DNA of 15,338 nt from Micavibrio_A sp035759665 (GCA_035759665.1 DASTUM010000016.1:1-15338), one strand, 5' to 3'; shown: positions 1 through 6,381, counted from the stretch's first letter. Translations and numbers: made by a program. The notes: generated from the letters alone by a model not told the origin.

Positions 1-1
1 T

Positions 2-361
2 GTGATGGATGCCGGTGGCGGAAACGCCCGCCGTATCACCTTCGGCAACGGCCGCTACGCCAACCCCGTATGGTCGCCGCGCGGAGATTTGATCGCCTTC
101 ATCAAGATGCAGGGCGGACAGTTCTATCTCGGCGTCATCCGCCCCGACGGTTCGGGCGAACGCCTGATCACGCAGTCCTATCACGTCGAAGGGCCGAGCT
201 GGTCGCCGAACGGGCGCGTCATCACGTATTTCAAGGAAGCGAGCACCAGCAACGGTCGTTCGGCCAAGATCTACACGATCGACATCACGGGCTATAACGA
301 GCGCCAGTTGCCGACGCCGCGAGATGGTTCCGACCCGGCCTGGTCGCCGTTGAACCAGTAA
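2..361 (+). CDS. tolB: TolB, Tol-Pal periplasmic beta-propeller protein (C-terminal part)
   Basis: TolB is the periplasmic beta-propeller of the Tol-Pal system, which binds Pal and helps constrict the outer membrane during division. Only the last 119 residues are present; the reading frame is open to the left edge, so the 5' end lies outside the window and the GTG at position 2 need not be a start. Propeller-blade motifs are clear: RRITFGNGRYANPVWSPRGD, then GERLITQSYHVEGPSWSPNG, then the family-typical tail with TP and SDPAWSPL before the TAA. A strong terminator begins about 20 bp after the stop, so the transcript ends here. In most Proteobacteria pal follows tolB directly; here the next gene is rppH on the opposite strand. 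Identity is sure from the repeat motifs. Confidence 0.95.
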   Translation: MMDAGGGNARRITFGNGRYANPVWSPRGDLIAFIKMQGGQFYLGVIRPDGSGERLITQSYHVEGPSWSPNGRVITYFKEASTSNGRSAKIYTIDITGYNERQLPTPRDGSDPAWSPLNQ

Positions 362-380
362 GGCGCTCTTAAACATTAAA

Positions 381-410
381 GCCCTCGGCCTCTAGCCGGG
401 GGCTTTTTTT
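381..410 (+). terminator. Intrinsic terminator of tolB
   Basis: A 9-bp stem (GCCCTCGGC at 381-389 with GCCGGGGGC at 395-403, one G-T pair) closes a 5-base loop and is followed directly by seven T residues (404-410). It lies about 20 bp after the tolB stop. Read on the minus strand the same hairpin is followed only by a broken T run, so it may stop the convergent rppH transcript less efficiently. Confidence 0.93.
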
Positions 411-432
411 ATTAAACTACAGAGATATATGG

Positions 433-500
433 CGTCATTGCGAGGAGCCGCAGGCGACGCGGCAACCCATACTGGATTGCTTCGCTCCGCTCGCAATGAT
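433..500. repeat. Interspersed palindromic repeat, copy 1
   Basis: Outer arms TCATTGCGAG (435-444) and CTCGCAATGA (490-499) are exact inverted complements, and the element keeps pairing inward (GGCAACCC near 461-468 with GGATTGC at 474-480). The left half is 36 bases, the same length as in the copy at 4636-4710, and ends of both copies match closely. It lies between the convergent ends of tolB and rppH, beginning about 7 bases after the rppH stop on the minus strand, so a transcript of rppH would end in this hairpin. The type resembles REP-like or Rickettsia-palindromic-like elements known from many bacteria; the family name here is inference. Confidence 0.85.
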
Positions 501-506
501 GAACTG

Positions 507-974
507 TTAAAATGTAAGATCGGCGAAGGCTTTGGCCACGGCTTCGTACGTTTCAATCTTGAAGGGAACGATCAGCTTCGGCACTTCGGCGAGCGGCACC
601 CACCGGTAGCGCAAAAATTCTGGATGATCGTCGGCGTCGAGCTTGATGTCGGATTCGCTTCCTTTAAAGCGCAGGGCGACCCATGTCTGGTCTTGCCCGG
701 CATATTCCGCCCCCCACGAAATGCGCGCGCGGACGTCTTCAGGAATGGTGTAGCGGAGGATTTTATGGTGGATGCGGATGATCTCCGCCTTGTCGGTGCC
801 GATTTCCTCCTTGAGTTCGCGCAGTGCGGCGGTTTTTACATCCTGCCCGTCCATACCGCCCTGCGGCATCTGCCACGCGCCGGGTGAATCAATGCGCTCC
901 CCGATAAAGACATCGCCGTCCTTGTTGAAAAGGCAAAGCCCCACGCAGGGACGATAGGGGAGATTGCCCGCCAT
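507..974 (-). CDS. rppH: RppH, RNA 5'-pyrophosphohydrolase (Nudix)
   Basis: RppH removes pyrophosphate from the 5' triphosphate of mRNA in the cytoplasm, opening it to RNase E decay. The 155-residue product has the family start YRPCVGLCLFN, WQMPQGG (residues 34-40), and a Nudix core R52-E53-L-K-E56-E57-I-G59, so the metal-binding glutamates are present. The C-terminal part with HPEFLRYRWVPL and VPFK also fits RppH. The Nudix box is odd: between PQGG and RE there are 11 residues rather than the usual 12, and the first conserved glutamate is replaced by Gln44 or Asp45. I chose the ATG at 974, one base after the TAG of the upstream gene; the frame extends to 1028 but that would add an unlikely basic tail and overlap. 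No clear Shine-Dalgarno is seen, which suggests translational coupling. Last gene of the minus-strand operon. Confidence 0.93.
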   Translation of the reverse strand: MAGNLPYRPCVGLCLFNKDGDVFIGERIDSPGAWQMPQGGMDGQDVKTAALRELKEEIGTDKAEIIRIHHKILRYTIPEDVRARISWGAEYAGQDQTWVALRFKGSESDIKLDADDHPEFLRYRWVPLAEVPKLIVPFKIETYEAVAKAFADLTF

Positions 975-975
975 G

Positions 976-2064
976 CTATTGCGCCATAGCCGAAAGAGGC
1001 GCGATCTGAAGCCCGCGTTTTTCCACATCCTGCATCCATTCCTGCACTTTTTTCACGACGACGGGATAAGGATGTAAGAAGGCGACGGCCTTGCCCTTGC
1101 GCGTCGCCTGCAATTCGATTTCGCCGAGCACGCGGTCGATCTGGTCGGGGCGCAGATCGGCGTCGATCCAAAAATTGTTCTGCACATAAGGATGGCCTTC
1201 CTGCATCGCCGCAGGCAGGCCCAAAGCGGCGATATCGGGATTGCTTTCGGCAATCGCGAGGCCGCGGCCCAGTATTTGTTTCAGCACAGGCGCGACAACG
1301 GCGTCTGTGGAATTCAGCGCATGATTTTGCTGCGTCACCACGCCGGCATAACCGACGGCGGAGCCGAGAATGTTTAGCAGATTTTTCCGGTTTTGCTCCA
1401 GCGACGCGTTCACAAGAATGCTGTAAGGCCCCGTATCCGTATCGTTATCTTTCGCCTGCATGGGCAGGGAAATCCAGAATTCATGGCCGTAGGCGCGTGC
1501 CGCGCTCGCCCATTTCGTCAGGTCTGTGCCATAAGGGTTAAGCACCAGCGAAACGTCCGGCGGCAGGTTGCCGAGCATAGAGGTCGAGATTTTATCCGAC
1601 AAACCGAAATCCAGCACCACGATGCTGACCAGCGCGCGGCCTGGAATGGCGGTGAAAGGTTTTTTGTACGCCTGAAACGGCGTCATATCATCCTGTATAC
1701 GTGAGACGGGAAGGATTTTTCCATCAACGCTTTCCGTCAATCCTTCGATCGGCGCAGGCGGCAGGGCGTGGATGTTTTTGGCGTTGGCCAGCGCTTCGCT
1801 GGGCGCGTCAGGATCTTGCGGCGTGACTTTGACAGCGGGTTCTTCGATGGCCGCAACCTTGCCTGGCACAAGAGGCTGAAGCGAACGCGCCGTGTCGCCG
1901 GAGCGCAAAAACATCCAGACGACGAGCAGAATAAAGACGAGCGCGCCGGCCAGAAGCCCTTCACACAGAGCCCGGGCGTAGGGGGAGGATTCCGCCGATC
2001 GAGCAGGGAAGGCCGGAAGGAAATCCTTCCATGTACGCTTGGCGGGTGCTGATGCGTCCGACAA
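976..2064 (-). CDS. Divergent polysaccharide deacetylase family protein (YibQ-like)
   Basis: The protein (362 residues) has an N-terminal membrane anchor (about residues 32-53), a proline-rich linker to about 140, and a C-terminal domain matching the divergent polysaccharide deacetylase family that accompanies envC and ctpA in many Proteobacteria. Visible landmarks are VSIVVLDFGL (147-155), LPPDVSLVLNPYG, GHEFWISLPM (193-202), GRGLA and AVAFLHPYP (327-334). Several positions usually thought to bind metal look changed: the ID-DLG aspartate pair is Leu151-Asp152, the NNHMGS motif reads QQNHALNS, and the DSRTS motif reads AESNP, so it may not be an active enzyme. The start is a TTG at 2064 placed 3 bases after GGGGGAG; no ATG is available before residue 51. 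It lies 18 bases after ctpA and 1 base before rppH. Confidence 0.8.
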   Translation of the reverse strand: MSDASAPAKRTWKDFLPAFPARSAESSPYARALCEGLLAGALVFILLVVWMFLRSGDTARSLQPLVPGKVAAIEEPAVKVTPQDPDAPSEALANAKNIHALPPAPIEGLTESVDGKILPVSRIQDDMTPFQAYKKPFTAIPGRALVSIVVLDFGLSDKISTSMLGNLPPDVSLVLNPYGTDLTKWASAARAYGHEFWISLPMQAKDNDTDTGPYSILVNASLEQNRKNLLNILGSAVGYAGVVTQQNHALNSTDAVVAPVLKQILGRGLAIAESNPDIAALGLPAAMQEGHPYVQNNFWIDADLRPDQIDRVLGEIELQATRKGKAVAFLHPYPVVVKKVQEWMQDVEKRGLQIAPLSAMAQ

Positions 2065-2082
2065 TGTCTCCCCCGTTCGGGT

Positions 2083-3471
2083 TTAGTTGGTTTTCAGGCG
2101 ACCTTCATACATCGACACGCCGCGGATGAGGTCGATGGCGCGGGACAGTTGATAATCCTGATCTTCCGCTTCTTCCTTCTTCTCCACCTTCTTGGCGGAA
2201 TCGCCCTTTGCATCGGCGGGCGGCGGGTCGGTAATGACCTTTTTGACTTCCGGCGCGGGCGCATTCTTATCGCGATCCAGCGCGCCCATCAGGTCAGCCT
2301 CGTGAATTTCACCGGCATTGGTGATTTTCTCGATTTTCGCCTGTTCTACGATGATGTCGGGGTCGATGCCCTTGGCCTGAATCGAACGTCCCGACGGCGT
2401 GTAGTACCGCGCCGTGGTCAGTCGCATCGCGCCGTTGCCCGGAAGCGGGATGACGGTCTGGACGGAGCCTTTGCCGAAAGATTTCGTCCCGAGCAGGATC
2501 GCGCGACGGTGATCCTGCAACGCGCCGGAGACGATTTCCGAAGCCGAGGCCGAGCCGCCGTTGATCAAGACGACGATGGGCTTGCCCTGGGCGAGATCGC
2601 CCGGCGTCGAATTGTCGCGCTTGGTGTCTTCTTCGTTGCGGCCACGGGTCGAAACGATTTCACCTTTATCGAGGAAGAGGTCGGAAAGTCCGATCGCCTG
2701 ATCGAGCAGGCCGCCCGGATTGTTGCGCAGGTCGAGAATGTAACCGATCAGTTTTTCATCGCCCACCTGTTTGCGGATATCCGCAATCGCGGCCTCCACG
2801 CCGTCGACCGTGTTTTGGTTGAACGTGGTGACACGGATATAGCCGACATTGTTTTGTTCGATACGGTGCTTGACCGATTTGATGCGGATAACGTCGCGCT
2901 TGAGCGTAAAGTCCAGCGGTGAATCGACCCCCTCGCGGCGCACGGTGATCTTGACCGACGTTCCGACCTTGCCGCGCATTTTATCGACGGCGTCGTTGAG
3001 CGTCATGCCCATAACGGCGGTGTCGTCGATATGGGTGATATAATCACTGGCCAGAATACCTGCCTTAAACGCGGGGGTGTCGTCGATCGGCGATACGACT
3101 TTCACGAAACCGTTTTCCATCGTGACTTCGATTCCAAGGCCGCCGAATTCGCCTTTGGTCTGCACCTGCATATCACCGAAATCTTTTTCGGTAAGGTAGC
3201 TGGAATGCGGATCGAGGTTGCTGAGCATGCCGTTCAGCGCATGTTCGATCAGTTCCTTGTCGGTAACCGGATCGACATAGTTGGCGCGCACACGCTCGAA
3301 CACTTCGCCGAACAAGTTGAGCTGCTTGTACGTGTTGTTAGCGTCGGGATCGCTATCGGCCTTCTTTTCGGTCGCAGTCCTTTTTTCTTCCTGCGCGAAA
3401 CCTGTGGAGGCGGAGAATGCGAGAGAGGCGAGAACAGCAATACCCAGAGCGAGGCGGGAGATACGTACCAT
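2083..3471 (-). CDS. ctpA: Carboxy-terminal processing peptidase, S41 family
   Basis: A periplasmic serine protease that trims C-termini of envelope proteins; relatives act on cell-wall hydrolases. The 462-residue precursor has a signal peptide ending near GFA-Q27, an N-terminal helical part with NYVDPVTDKELI and LDPHSSYL (about 65-93), a PDZ domain (about 107-190) and the S41 catalytic domain with ILDLRNNPGG (245-254). The family's Ser-Lys pair is present: Ser309 within GGSASASEI and Lys334 within SFGKGSVQ, 25 residues apart as expected, with Gln338. A long Lys/Glu-rich and Pro-rich tail (about 400-440) follows before a final helix. Start at ATG 3471 is supported by GAAGGA five bases upstream. 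It follows the EnvC-like gene by 18 bases, a pairing that fits control of peptidoglycan hydrolysis. Confidence 0.95.
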   Translation of the reverse strand: MVRISRLALGIAVLASLAFSASTGFAQEEKRTATEKKADSDPDANNTYKQLNLFGEVFERVRANYVDPVTDKELIEHALNGMLSNLDPHSSYLTEKDFGDMQVQTKGEFGGLGIEVTMENGFVKVVSPIDDTPAFKAGILASDYITHIDDTAVMGMTLNDAVDKMRGKVGTSVKITVRREGVDSPLDFTLKRDVIRIKSVKHRIEQNNVGYIRVTTFNQNTVDGVEAAIADIRKQVGDEKLIGYILDLRNNPGGLLDQAIGLSDLFLDKGEIVSTRGRNEEDTKRDNSTPGDLAQGKPIVVLINGGSASASEIVSGALQDHRRAILLGTKSFGKGSVQTVIPLPGNGAMRLTTARYYTPSGRSIQAKGIDPDIIVEQAKIEKITNAGEIHEADLMGALDRDKNAPAPEVKKVITDPPPADAKGDSAKKVEKKEEAEDQDYQLSRAIDLIRGVSMYEGRLKTN

Positions 3472-3489
3472 GGAAATCCTTCAAAAATT

Positions 3490-4725
3490 CTAGAGTCCTG
3501 CAAATTTGCGCGCGGGATTGACGGGGGAGCCTTTGAGCCTCAGCTCATAATACAAAGTCGGATTTCCCCCTCCGGACGAGGTTTTGGAAAGCGCCCCAAT
3601 CGGTTCACCAGCGGCAACGGATTGCCCGACCACTGTATCAATTCTGGCCAAACCTGCAATAAGGCTGTGGTAATCTTTTTGATGTTCTACAATGATTATC
3701 TCCCCGTAATTTTTGAAATAACCGGCATAGCGAACGACCCCGCCCATCGGGGCGACGACCAGTGCGCCCGGACGACCCTCTATGGTCAGGCCCTCGCTCT
3801 CGGCGCCGATGTCATCGGTTTGTTTATAGCCAACACGGATCATGCCGGTGACGGGAAGCTGCGCCGATCCCGCCTTGGGAAGAGGGGTGGGACGCGGTTT
3901 CGATGCGCGCGCAGGTTCGTCCACAGCGGCAATACGCGCTTTTTGGACCTCTTTCTCGCGCTGCTCGATGCGGGAAACGAGGTCCTGCAGGTTCTGCGCC
4001 CGCGCCGATATTTCACGTAACGCAGCATTCTGGGCGTCGAGGTCGCTGCGCGTCCGGGAGTAAAGGCCCTTGCGCTTTTGCAGAAGGCCCGCGACATCCT
4101 TTTGTCTGGCGGCCAGCGTTGCGGCGGTCGTTTTTATGTCTTCCTGATCTTTCTGCAATTCCTTGAGCAGCGTATCGAGGCGGGCAAGGTCTTTCCGGAG
4201 ATTTTCCGCGCGGCCATAAATATCCGGCAATATCCGCTGGAGCAACATCGCGCCCTGCGCCGTTTCCAGGGGCGCGCCGGGACGTGCCATGATCGCTTCG
4301 GGCGGCGTGCGGTCGAGCCGTTCCAGCGCCAGGACGAGATTGCCGATCGAATGCTTGTCCTTCTTGAGGCGCGCTTCGATTTCACCCTGCTCGCGGCGGT
4401 TTTCGACGATGCGCCTGTCCAGTTTCGTCAGGCGTTCTTCGTTGCCTTTTATGTCTTTGGCTATGCCGACCAGCTGTTTTTGCGTGTCCTTGAGTTCGCC
4501 TTCGATTTCCTTCGATTGCTTTTCGAGTTCGACCTTTTTGGCCTCGGTCGCGGCTTTGTCGCGCTCGATCTGCTTAGAAGGATGATGGGCAGGCCGAACT
4601 TCCTCCTGCGCCAGGGCCGGTGATATGAACATCATCGTCATTGCGAGGAGGCATAGCCGGCGAAGCAATCCATAAAATCTCTGGGTTGCTTCGCTACGCT
4701 CGCAATGACGACTGAAGAAATTCAT
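3490..4725 (-). CDS. envC: EnvC-like murein hydrolase activator with degenerate LytM domain
   Basis: EnvC-type proteins are periplasmic; a coiled coil recruits them to the divisome and a LytM domain switches on cell-wall amidases. The 411-residue product has a signal peptide cleaved after PALA (residue 39), coiled coil at about 48-135 and 175-268, and a LytM domain at about 317-408 ending PTLYYELRLKG. The two histidines of the active-site HxH motif are absent (LYYEL instead), as in E. coli EnvC, so it should be an activator rather than an enzyme. The open frame runs upstream to 4926 inside rlmH, but the ATG at 4725 has AGGG seven bases upstream, lies two bases after the rlmH stop, and starts a full signal peptide. 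Residues about 6-30 of that peptide are encoded by an interspersed repeat. Confidence 0.9.
   Translation of the reverse strand: MNFFSRHCERSEATQRFYGLLRRLCLLAMTMMFISPALAQEEVRPAHHPSKQIERDKAATEAKKVELEKQSKEIEGELKDTQKQLVGIAKDIKGNEERLTKLDRRIVENRREQGEIEARLKKDKHSIGNLVLALERLDRTPPEAIMARPGAPLETAQGAMLLQRILPDIYGRAENLRKDLARLDTLLKELQKDQEDIKTTAATLAARQKDVAGLLQKRKGLYSRTRSDLDAQNAALREISARAQNLQDLVSRIEQREKEVQKARIAAVDEPARASKPRPTPLPKAGSAQLPVTGMIRVGYKQTDDIGAESEGLTIEGRPGALVVAPMGGVVRYAGYFKNYGEIIIVEHQKDYHSLIAGLARIDTVVGQSVAAGEPIGALSKTSSGGGNPTLYYELRLKGSPVNPARKFAGL
4636..4710. repeat. Interspersed palindromic repeat, copy 2, inside the envC signal-peptide region
   Basis: Exact 12-base outer arms CGTCATTGCGAG (4636-4647) and CTCGCAATGACG (4699-4710), with inner pairing of GAAGCAATCC (4662-4671) and GGGTTGCTTCG (4683-4693, one G-T pair). 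The left half is 36 bases, matching copy 1 in length and in its first 15 bases. Unlike the other copies it is translated: read on the minus strand it gives RHCERSEAT at the N terminus of the EnvC-like protein, then LLRRLCLLAMT, which is part of the hydrophobic core. Confidence 0.9.
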
Positions 4726-4727
4726 TT

Positions 4728-5165
4728 CTAATCCCTGTGGTACGGATGGCCCGCGAGAATCTGCTGGGCCCTGTAAATCTGTTCCATCAACATGACGCGC
4801 GCCATCATATGCGGCCATGTCTGCGCGCCAAAAGACATCAGCATCGTGGCCTTTTTGCGGACGGCGTCCGAAAGTCCGTCCGCGCCGCCGATCACGAATT
4901 GCACATGGCCGTGACTTACCTGCCACGCGTCGATCTTCGCGGCGAAGTCGCGACTGCTCAGGCTCCTGCCGCGTTCGTCGAGAACGACGAGGGCCGCCTT
5001 CGGTTTCAGTTCGGATTCAATTTTTGAAAGTTGCTCGGCCTGCGTCTTGCCGTCGAGTTCTATCAGTGAAAATTTCCAGAGCAGACGTTTTTTATAGTCC
5101 TCAAAAACGCCCGCGAGCGGGTCGTTTTTCAATTTTCCGACGGCTATGAGGTCGATGGAAAGCAT
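4728..5165 (-). CDS. rlmH: RlmH, 23S rRNA pseudouridine-1915 N3-methyltransferase
   Basis: RlmH is a SPOUT-fold enzyme that methylates pseudouridine 1915 in helix 69 of 23S rRNA on the assembled 70S ribosome, using S-adenosylmethionine. The 145-residue product has the family pattern through its whole length: MLSIDLIAVGKLK at the N terminus, LVVLDERGRSLSS (59-71), FVIGGADGLSD (90-100) which forms the cofactor-binding knot, and the C-terminal TWPHMMARVMLMEQIYRA followed by HPYHRD. The ATG at 5165 gives the normal start; no strong Shine-Dalgarno is visible upstream. It lies 48 bases after rsfS and 2 bases before the EnvC-like gene, so both ribosome genes sit in the same transcript as the envelope genes, a common alphaproteobacterial arrangement. 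Confidence 0.96.
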   Translation of the reverse strand: MLSIDLIAVGKLKNDPLAGVFEDYKKRLLWKFSLIELDGKTQAEQLSKIESELKPKAALVVLDERGRSLSSRDFAAKIDAWQVSHGHVQFVIGGADGLSDAVRKKATMLMSFGAQTWPHMMARVMLMEQIYRAQQILAGHPYHRD

Positions 5166-5200
5166 TCATTAGGAATGCCCGAAACAAAGCCGAAAAGATA

Positions 5201-5213
5201 GCCTTCGAAAGGC
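5201..5213 (-). terminator. Weak hairpin between rsfS and rlmH
   Basis: Immediately after the rsfS stop the minus strand forms GCCTT-TCG-AAGGC, a 5-bp stem with a 3-base loop, followed by TATCTTTTC. The stem is short and the T run is broken, so at most it would be a partial terminator or attenuator between rsfS and rlmH. It could equally be chance. Confidence 0.25.
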
Positions 5214-5609
5214 CTAAACGTGGGTTAGTCCGCCGCTTTTTGCGGTGTGATCGCCGGGAACGAGAACGCTCCACATCTTCTCTATGTTGTAGAATTCGCG
5301 AACCTCGGGACGGAAGAGGTGGACGATCACGTCGCCCGCATCGACGACGACCCAGTTGGCCTGCGCCATGCCTTCGGTGCGAATGCCTTTGCTGCCGCGC
5401 GCGGCAAGGCGCTCGCAGAGTTTTTCGGCCATGGATGTGATGTGTCTGGAAGATGTGCCTGAGGCGACGATGATATAATCAGCGAGGGCGGACTGCCCGC
5501 TTAGGTTGATCACCTGGATATCTTGCGCCTTATCATCGTCGAGCGATTTCTGGATAAGGTCTTTAAAAGCGGCAACGTCGAACGTGCCAGTGTCATTGTA
5601 TGTAAGAAT
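5214..5609 (-). CDS. rsfS: RsfS, ribosomal silencing factor (Iojap family)
   Basis: RsfS binds protein L14 (uL14) on the 50S subunit and blocks joining with the 30S, lowering translation in starvation. Family motifs are clear: SLDDDKAQDIQVINL, then ADYIIVASGTSSRHI, and the C-terminal ANWVVVDAGDVIVHLF followed by REFYNIEKMW. The start is unusual. No in-frame ATG precedes the conserved domain. The only canonical codon is a TTG at 5681, which has no Shine-Dalgarno and would add a tail across a structured leader. A perfect AGGAGG (5622-5617) is placed seven bases before an in-frame ATT at 5609, which gives a 131-residue protein of normal size, so I propose ATT. Annotation software would probably choose 5681 because it does not accept ATT. 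Function is sure; the start is an inference. Confidence 0.9.
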   Translation of the reverse strand: MLTYNDTGTFDVAAFKDLIQKSLDDDKAQDIQVINLSGQSALADYIIVASGTSSRHITSMAEKLCERLAARGSKGIRTEGMAQANWVVVDAGDVIVHLFRPEVREFYNIEKMWSVLVPGDHTAKSGGLTHV

Positions 5610-5622
5610 TGGATAGCCTCCT
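5607..5622 (-). promoter_or_regulatory. Perfect Shine-Dalgarno and proposed ATT start of rsfS
   Basis: The minus strand carries AGGAGG at 5622-5617, seven bases, then ATT at 5609-5607 in the rsfS frame. The nearest downstream ATG (5596-5594) is 20 bases from AGGAGG and in the wrong frame. This site decides the start call for rsfS. Confidence 0.6.
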
Positions 5623-5664
5623 ATGCTGTTGAAAGTTTGACATATATAAAGAAAAGCGTGCGCT

Positions 5665-5693
5665 CCCGCAAGGCGGGCCAACCAGTCCGTTGG
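5665..5693 (-). promoter_or_regulatory. Two abutting hairpins in the rsfS leader
   Basis: On the minus strand a stem CCAAC/GTTGG (5693-5678, six-base loop) is followed with no gap by a stem CCCGC/GCGGG (5677-5665, three-base loop). They lie between the predicted transcription start near 5740 and the rsfS ribosome site at 5622. Just upstream, 5708-5701 reads CCCTCCCC and could pair with the GGAGG of the rsfS Shine-Dalgarno. A regulated leader is an inference; nothing here matches a riboswitch that I recognise. Confidence 0.35.
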
Positions 5694-5746
5694 AATGTTT
5701 GGGGAGGGACGAATATGAAACAGCGTCTGCTTTTCTCATCTACCCC

Positions 5747-5776
5747 ATTATACGCCGGATTCGTTAATACCTACAA
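5747..5776 (-). promoter_or_regulatory. Sigma70-type promoter for the rsfS operon
   Basis: The minus strand has a consensus -10 TATAAT (5752-5747) and, 18 bases upstream, TTGTAG (5776-5771), which matches three of six -35 positions. It lies in the only sizeable gap (about 205 bp) between nadD and rsfS, so it would drive rsfS, rlmH, envC, ctpA, the yibQ-like gene and rppH from a start near 5740. Confidence 0.5.
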
Positions 5777-5814
5777 GCGGATAGCATGGTGCGGCGTATC
5801 ATAACAAAAACTAT

Positions 5815-6381
5815 CTATTTGTTTTTTAATGAATTTCTTATCTGAGTGGAAGAAATATCAATCATTTCCCTGCCATGAAGCCAGAGCAGGTTAGGGTGCG
5901 CGACCTGTTTAAGCGGCGCATCTTCTACCTGATCGATGGCACCGGGCCGGTCGATAAAGGTGACGGGGATCAGGTCGAGCAGATCCCGCCAATGATCCCA
6001 TTTGTGAAAGATCAGCGCGTTATCCATGCCGCAGATGAACATAAAGTCTGTTTCGGGAAATGCCTTTTTCAAACCCGTCACCGTTTCAAAAGTGTAGGTC
6101 GTGCCCAGATCGCGTTCCAGATGCGTAACGATCATCCGCGGATGGCCCGCGACAATGTTTTCCGCCGAAGCGAAGCGTTCCTCGTACGGCGCCATGTCGG
6201 CCGTATCTTTCAATGGATTTTGCGGCGTTACCAGCCACCAGATACCGTCGAGCCCGTAATGGTCGAGCGCGAGCAGGGCGATATGCCTGTGTCCCTTGTG
6301 CGCGGGATTGAACGACCCGCCGAGCAGGCCGATCTTTTTACCCTTCCAGGGCGCAGGGTTGTCGAGTGCAGGTCTTTCCAT
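5815..6381 (-). CDS. nadD: NadD, nicotinate-mononucleotide adenylyltransferase
   Basis: NadD transfers AMP from ATP to nicotinate mononucleotide, making deaminated NAD in the cytoplasm. The 188-residue product has the nucleotidyltransferase signature GSFNPAHKGH (22-31) near the N terminus, WWLVTPQNPLK (48-58), FMFICGMDNAL, and the C-terminal ISSTQIRNSL (176-185) typical of the family. Its ATG at 6381 overlaps the proA stop by one base (TAATG), so translation should be coupled to proA. In many Proteobacteria proA, nadD and rsfS are neighbours, as here. The stop is followed by a gap of about 205 bases without a convincing terminator before rsfS. Confidence 0.96.
   Translation of the reverse strand: MERPALDNPAPWKGKKIGLLGGSFNPAHKGHRHIALLALDHYGLDGIWWLVTPQNPLKDTADMAPYEERFASAENIVAGHPRMIVTHLERDLGTTYTFETVTGLKKAFPETDFMFICGMDNALIFHKWDHWRDLLDLIPVTFIDRPGAIDQVEDAPLKQVAHPNLLWLHGREMIDISSTQIRNSLKNK

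Noticed and set aside
429..887. Plus-strand frame starting in the repeat after tolB
   Set aside because: It begins inside the palindromic repeat and then runs antisense to rppH; this is the usual spurious frame made by such repeats.
2149..2922. Long plus-strand frame of 257 codons
   Set aside because: It is the antisense shadow of ctpA, whose family motifs and signal peptide are certain.
4726..4926. In-frame upstream extension of the EnvC-like gene by 67 residues
   Set aside because: It lies wholly inside rlmH, is rich in Arg and unlike a signal peptide, while ATG 4725 has a good ribosome site and starts a full signal peptide.
5637..5650. Plus-strand promoter at TTGACA near 5637
   Set aside because: No -10 hexamer is found at suitable spacing, and the region is the leader of rsfS on the other strand.
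5794..5830. Terminator after nadD made from AACAAA and TTTGTT
   Set aside because: The stem is only six A-T-rich pairs with a loose loop and no following T run.
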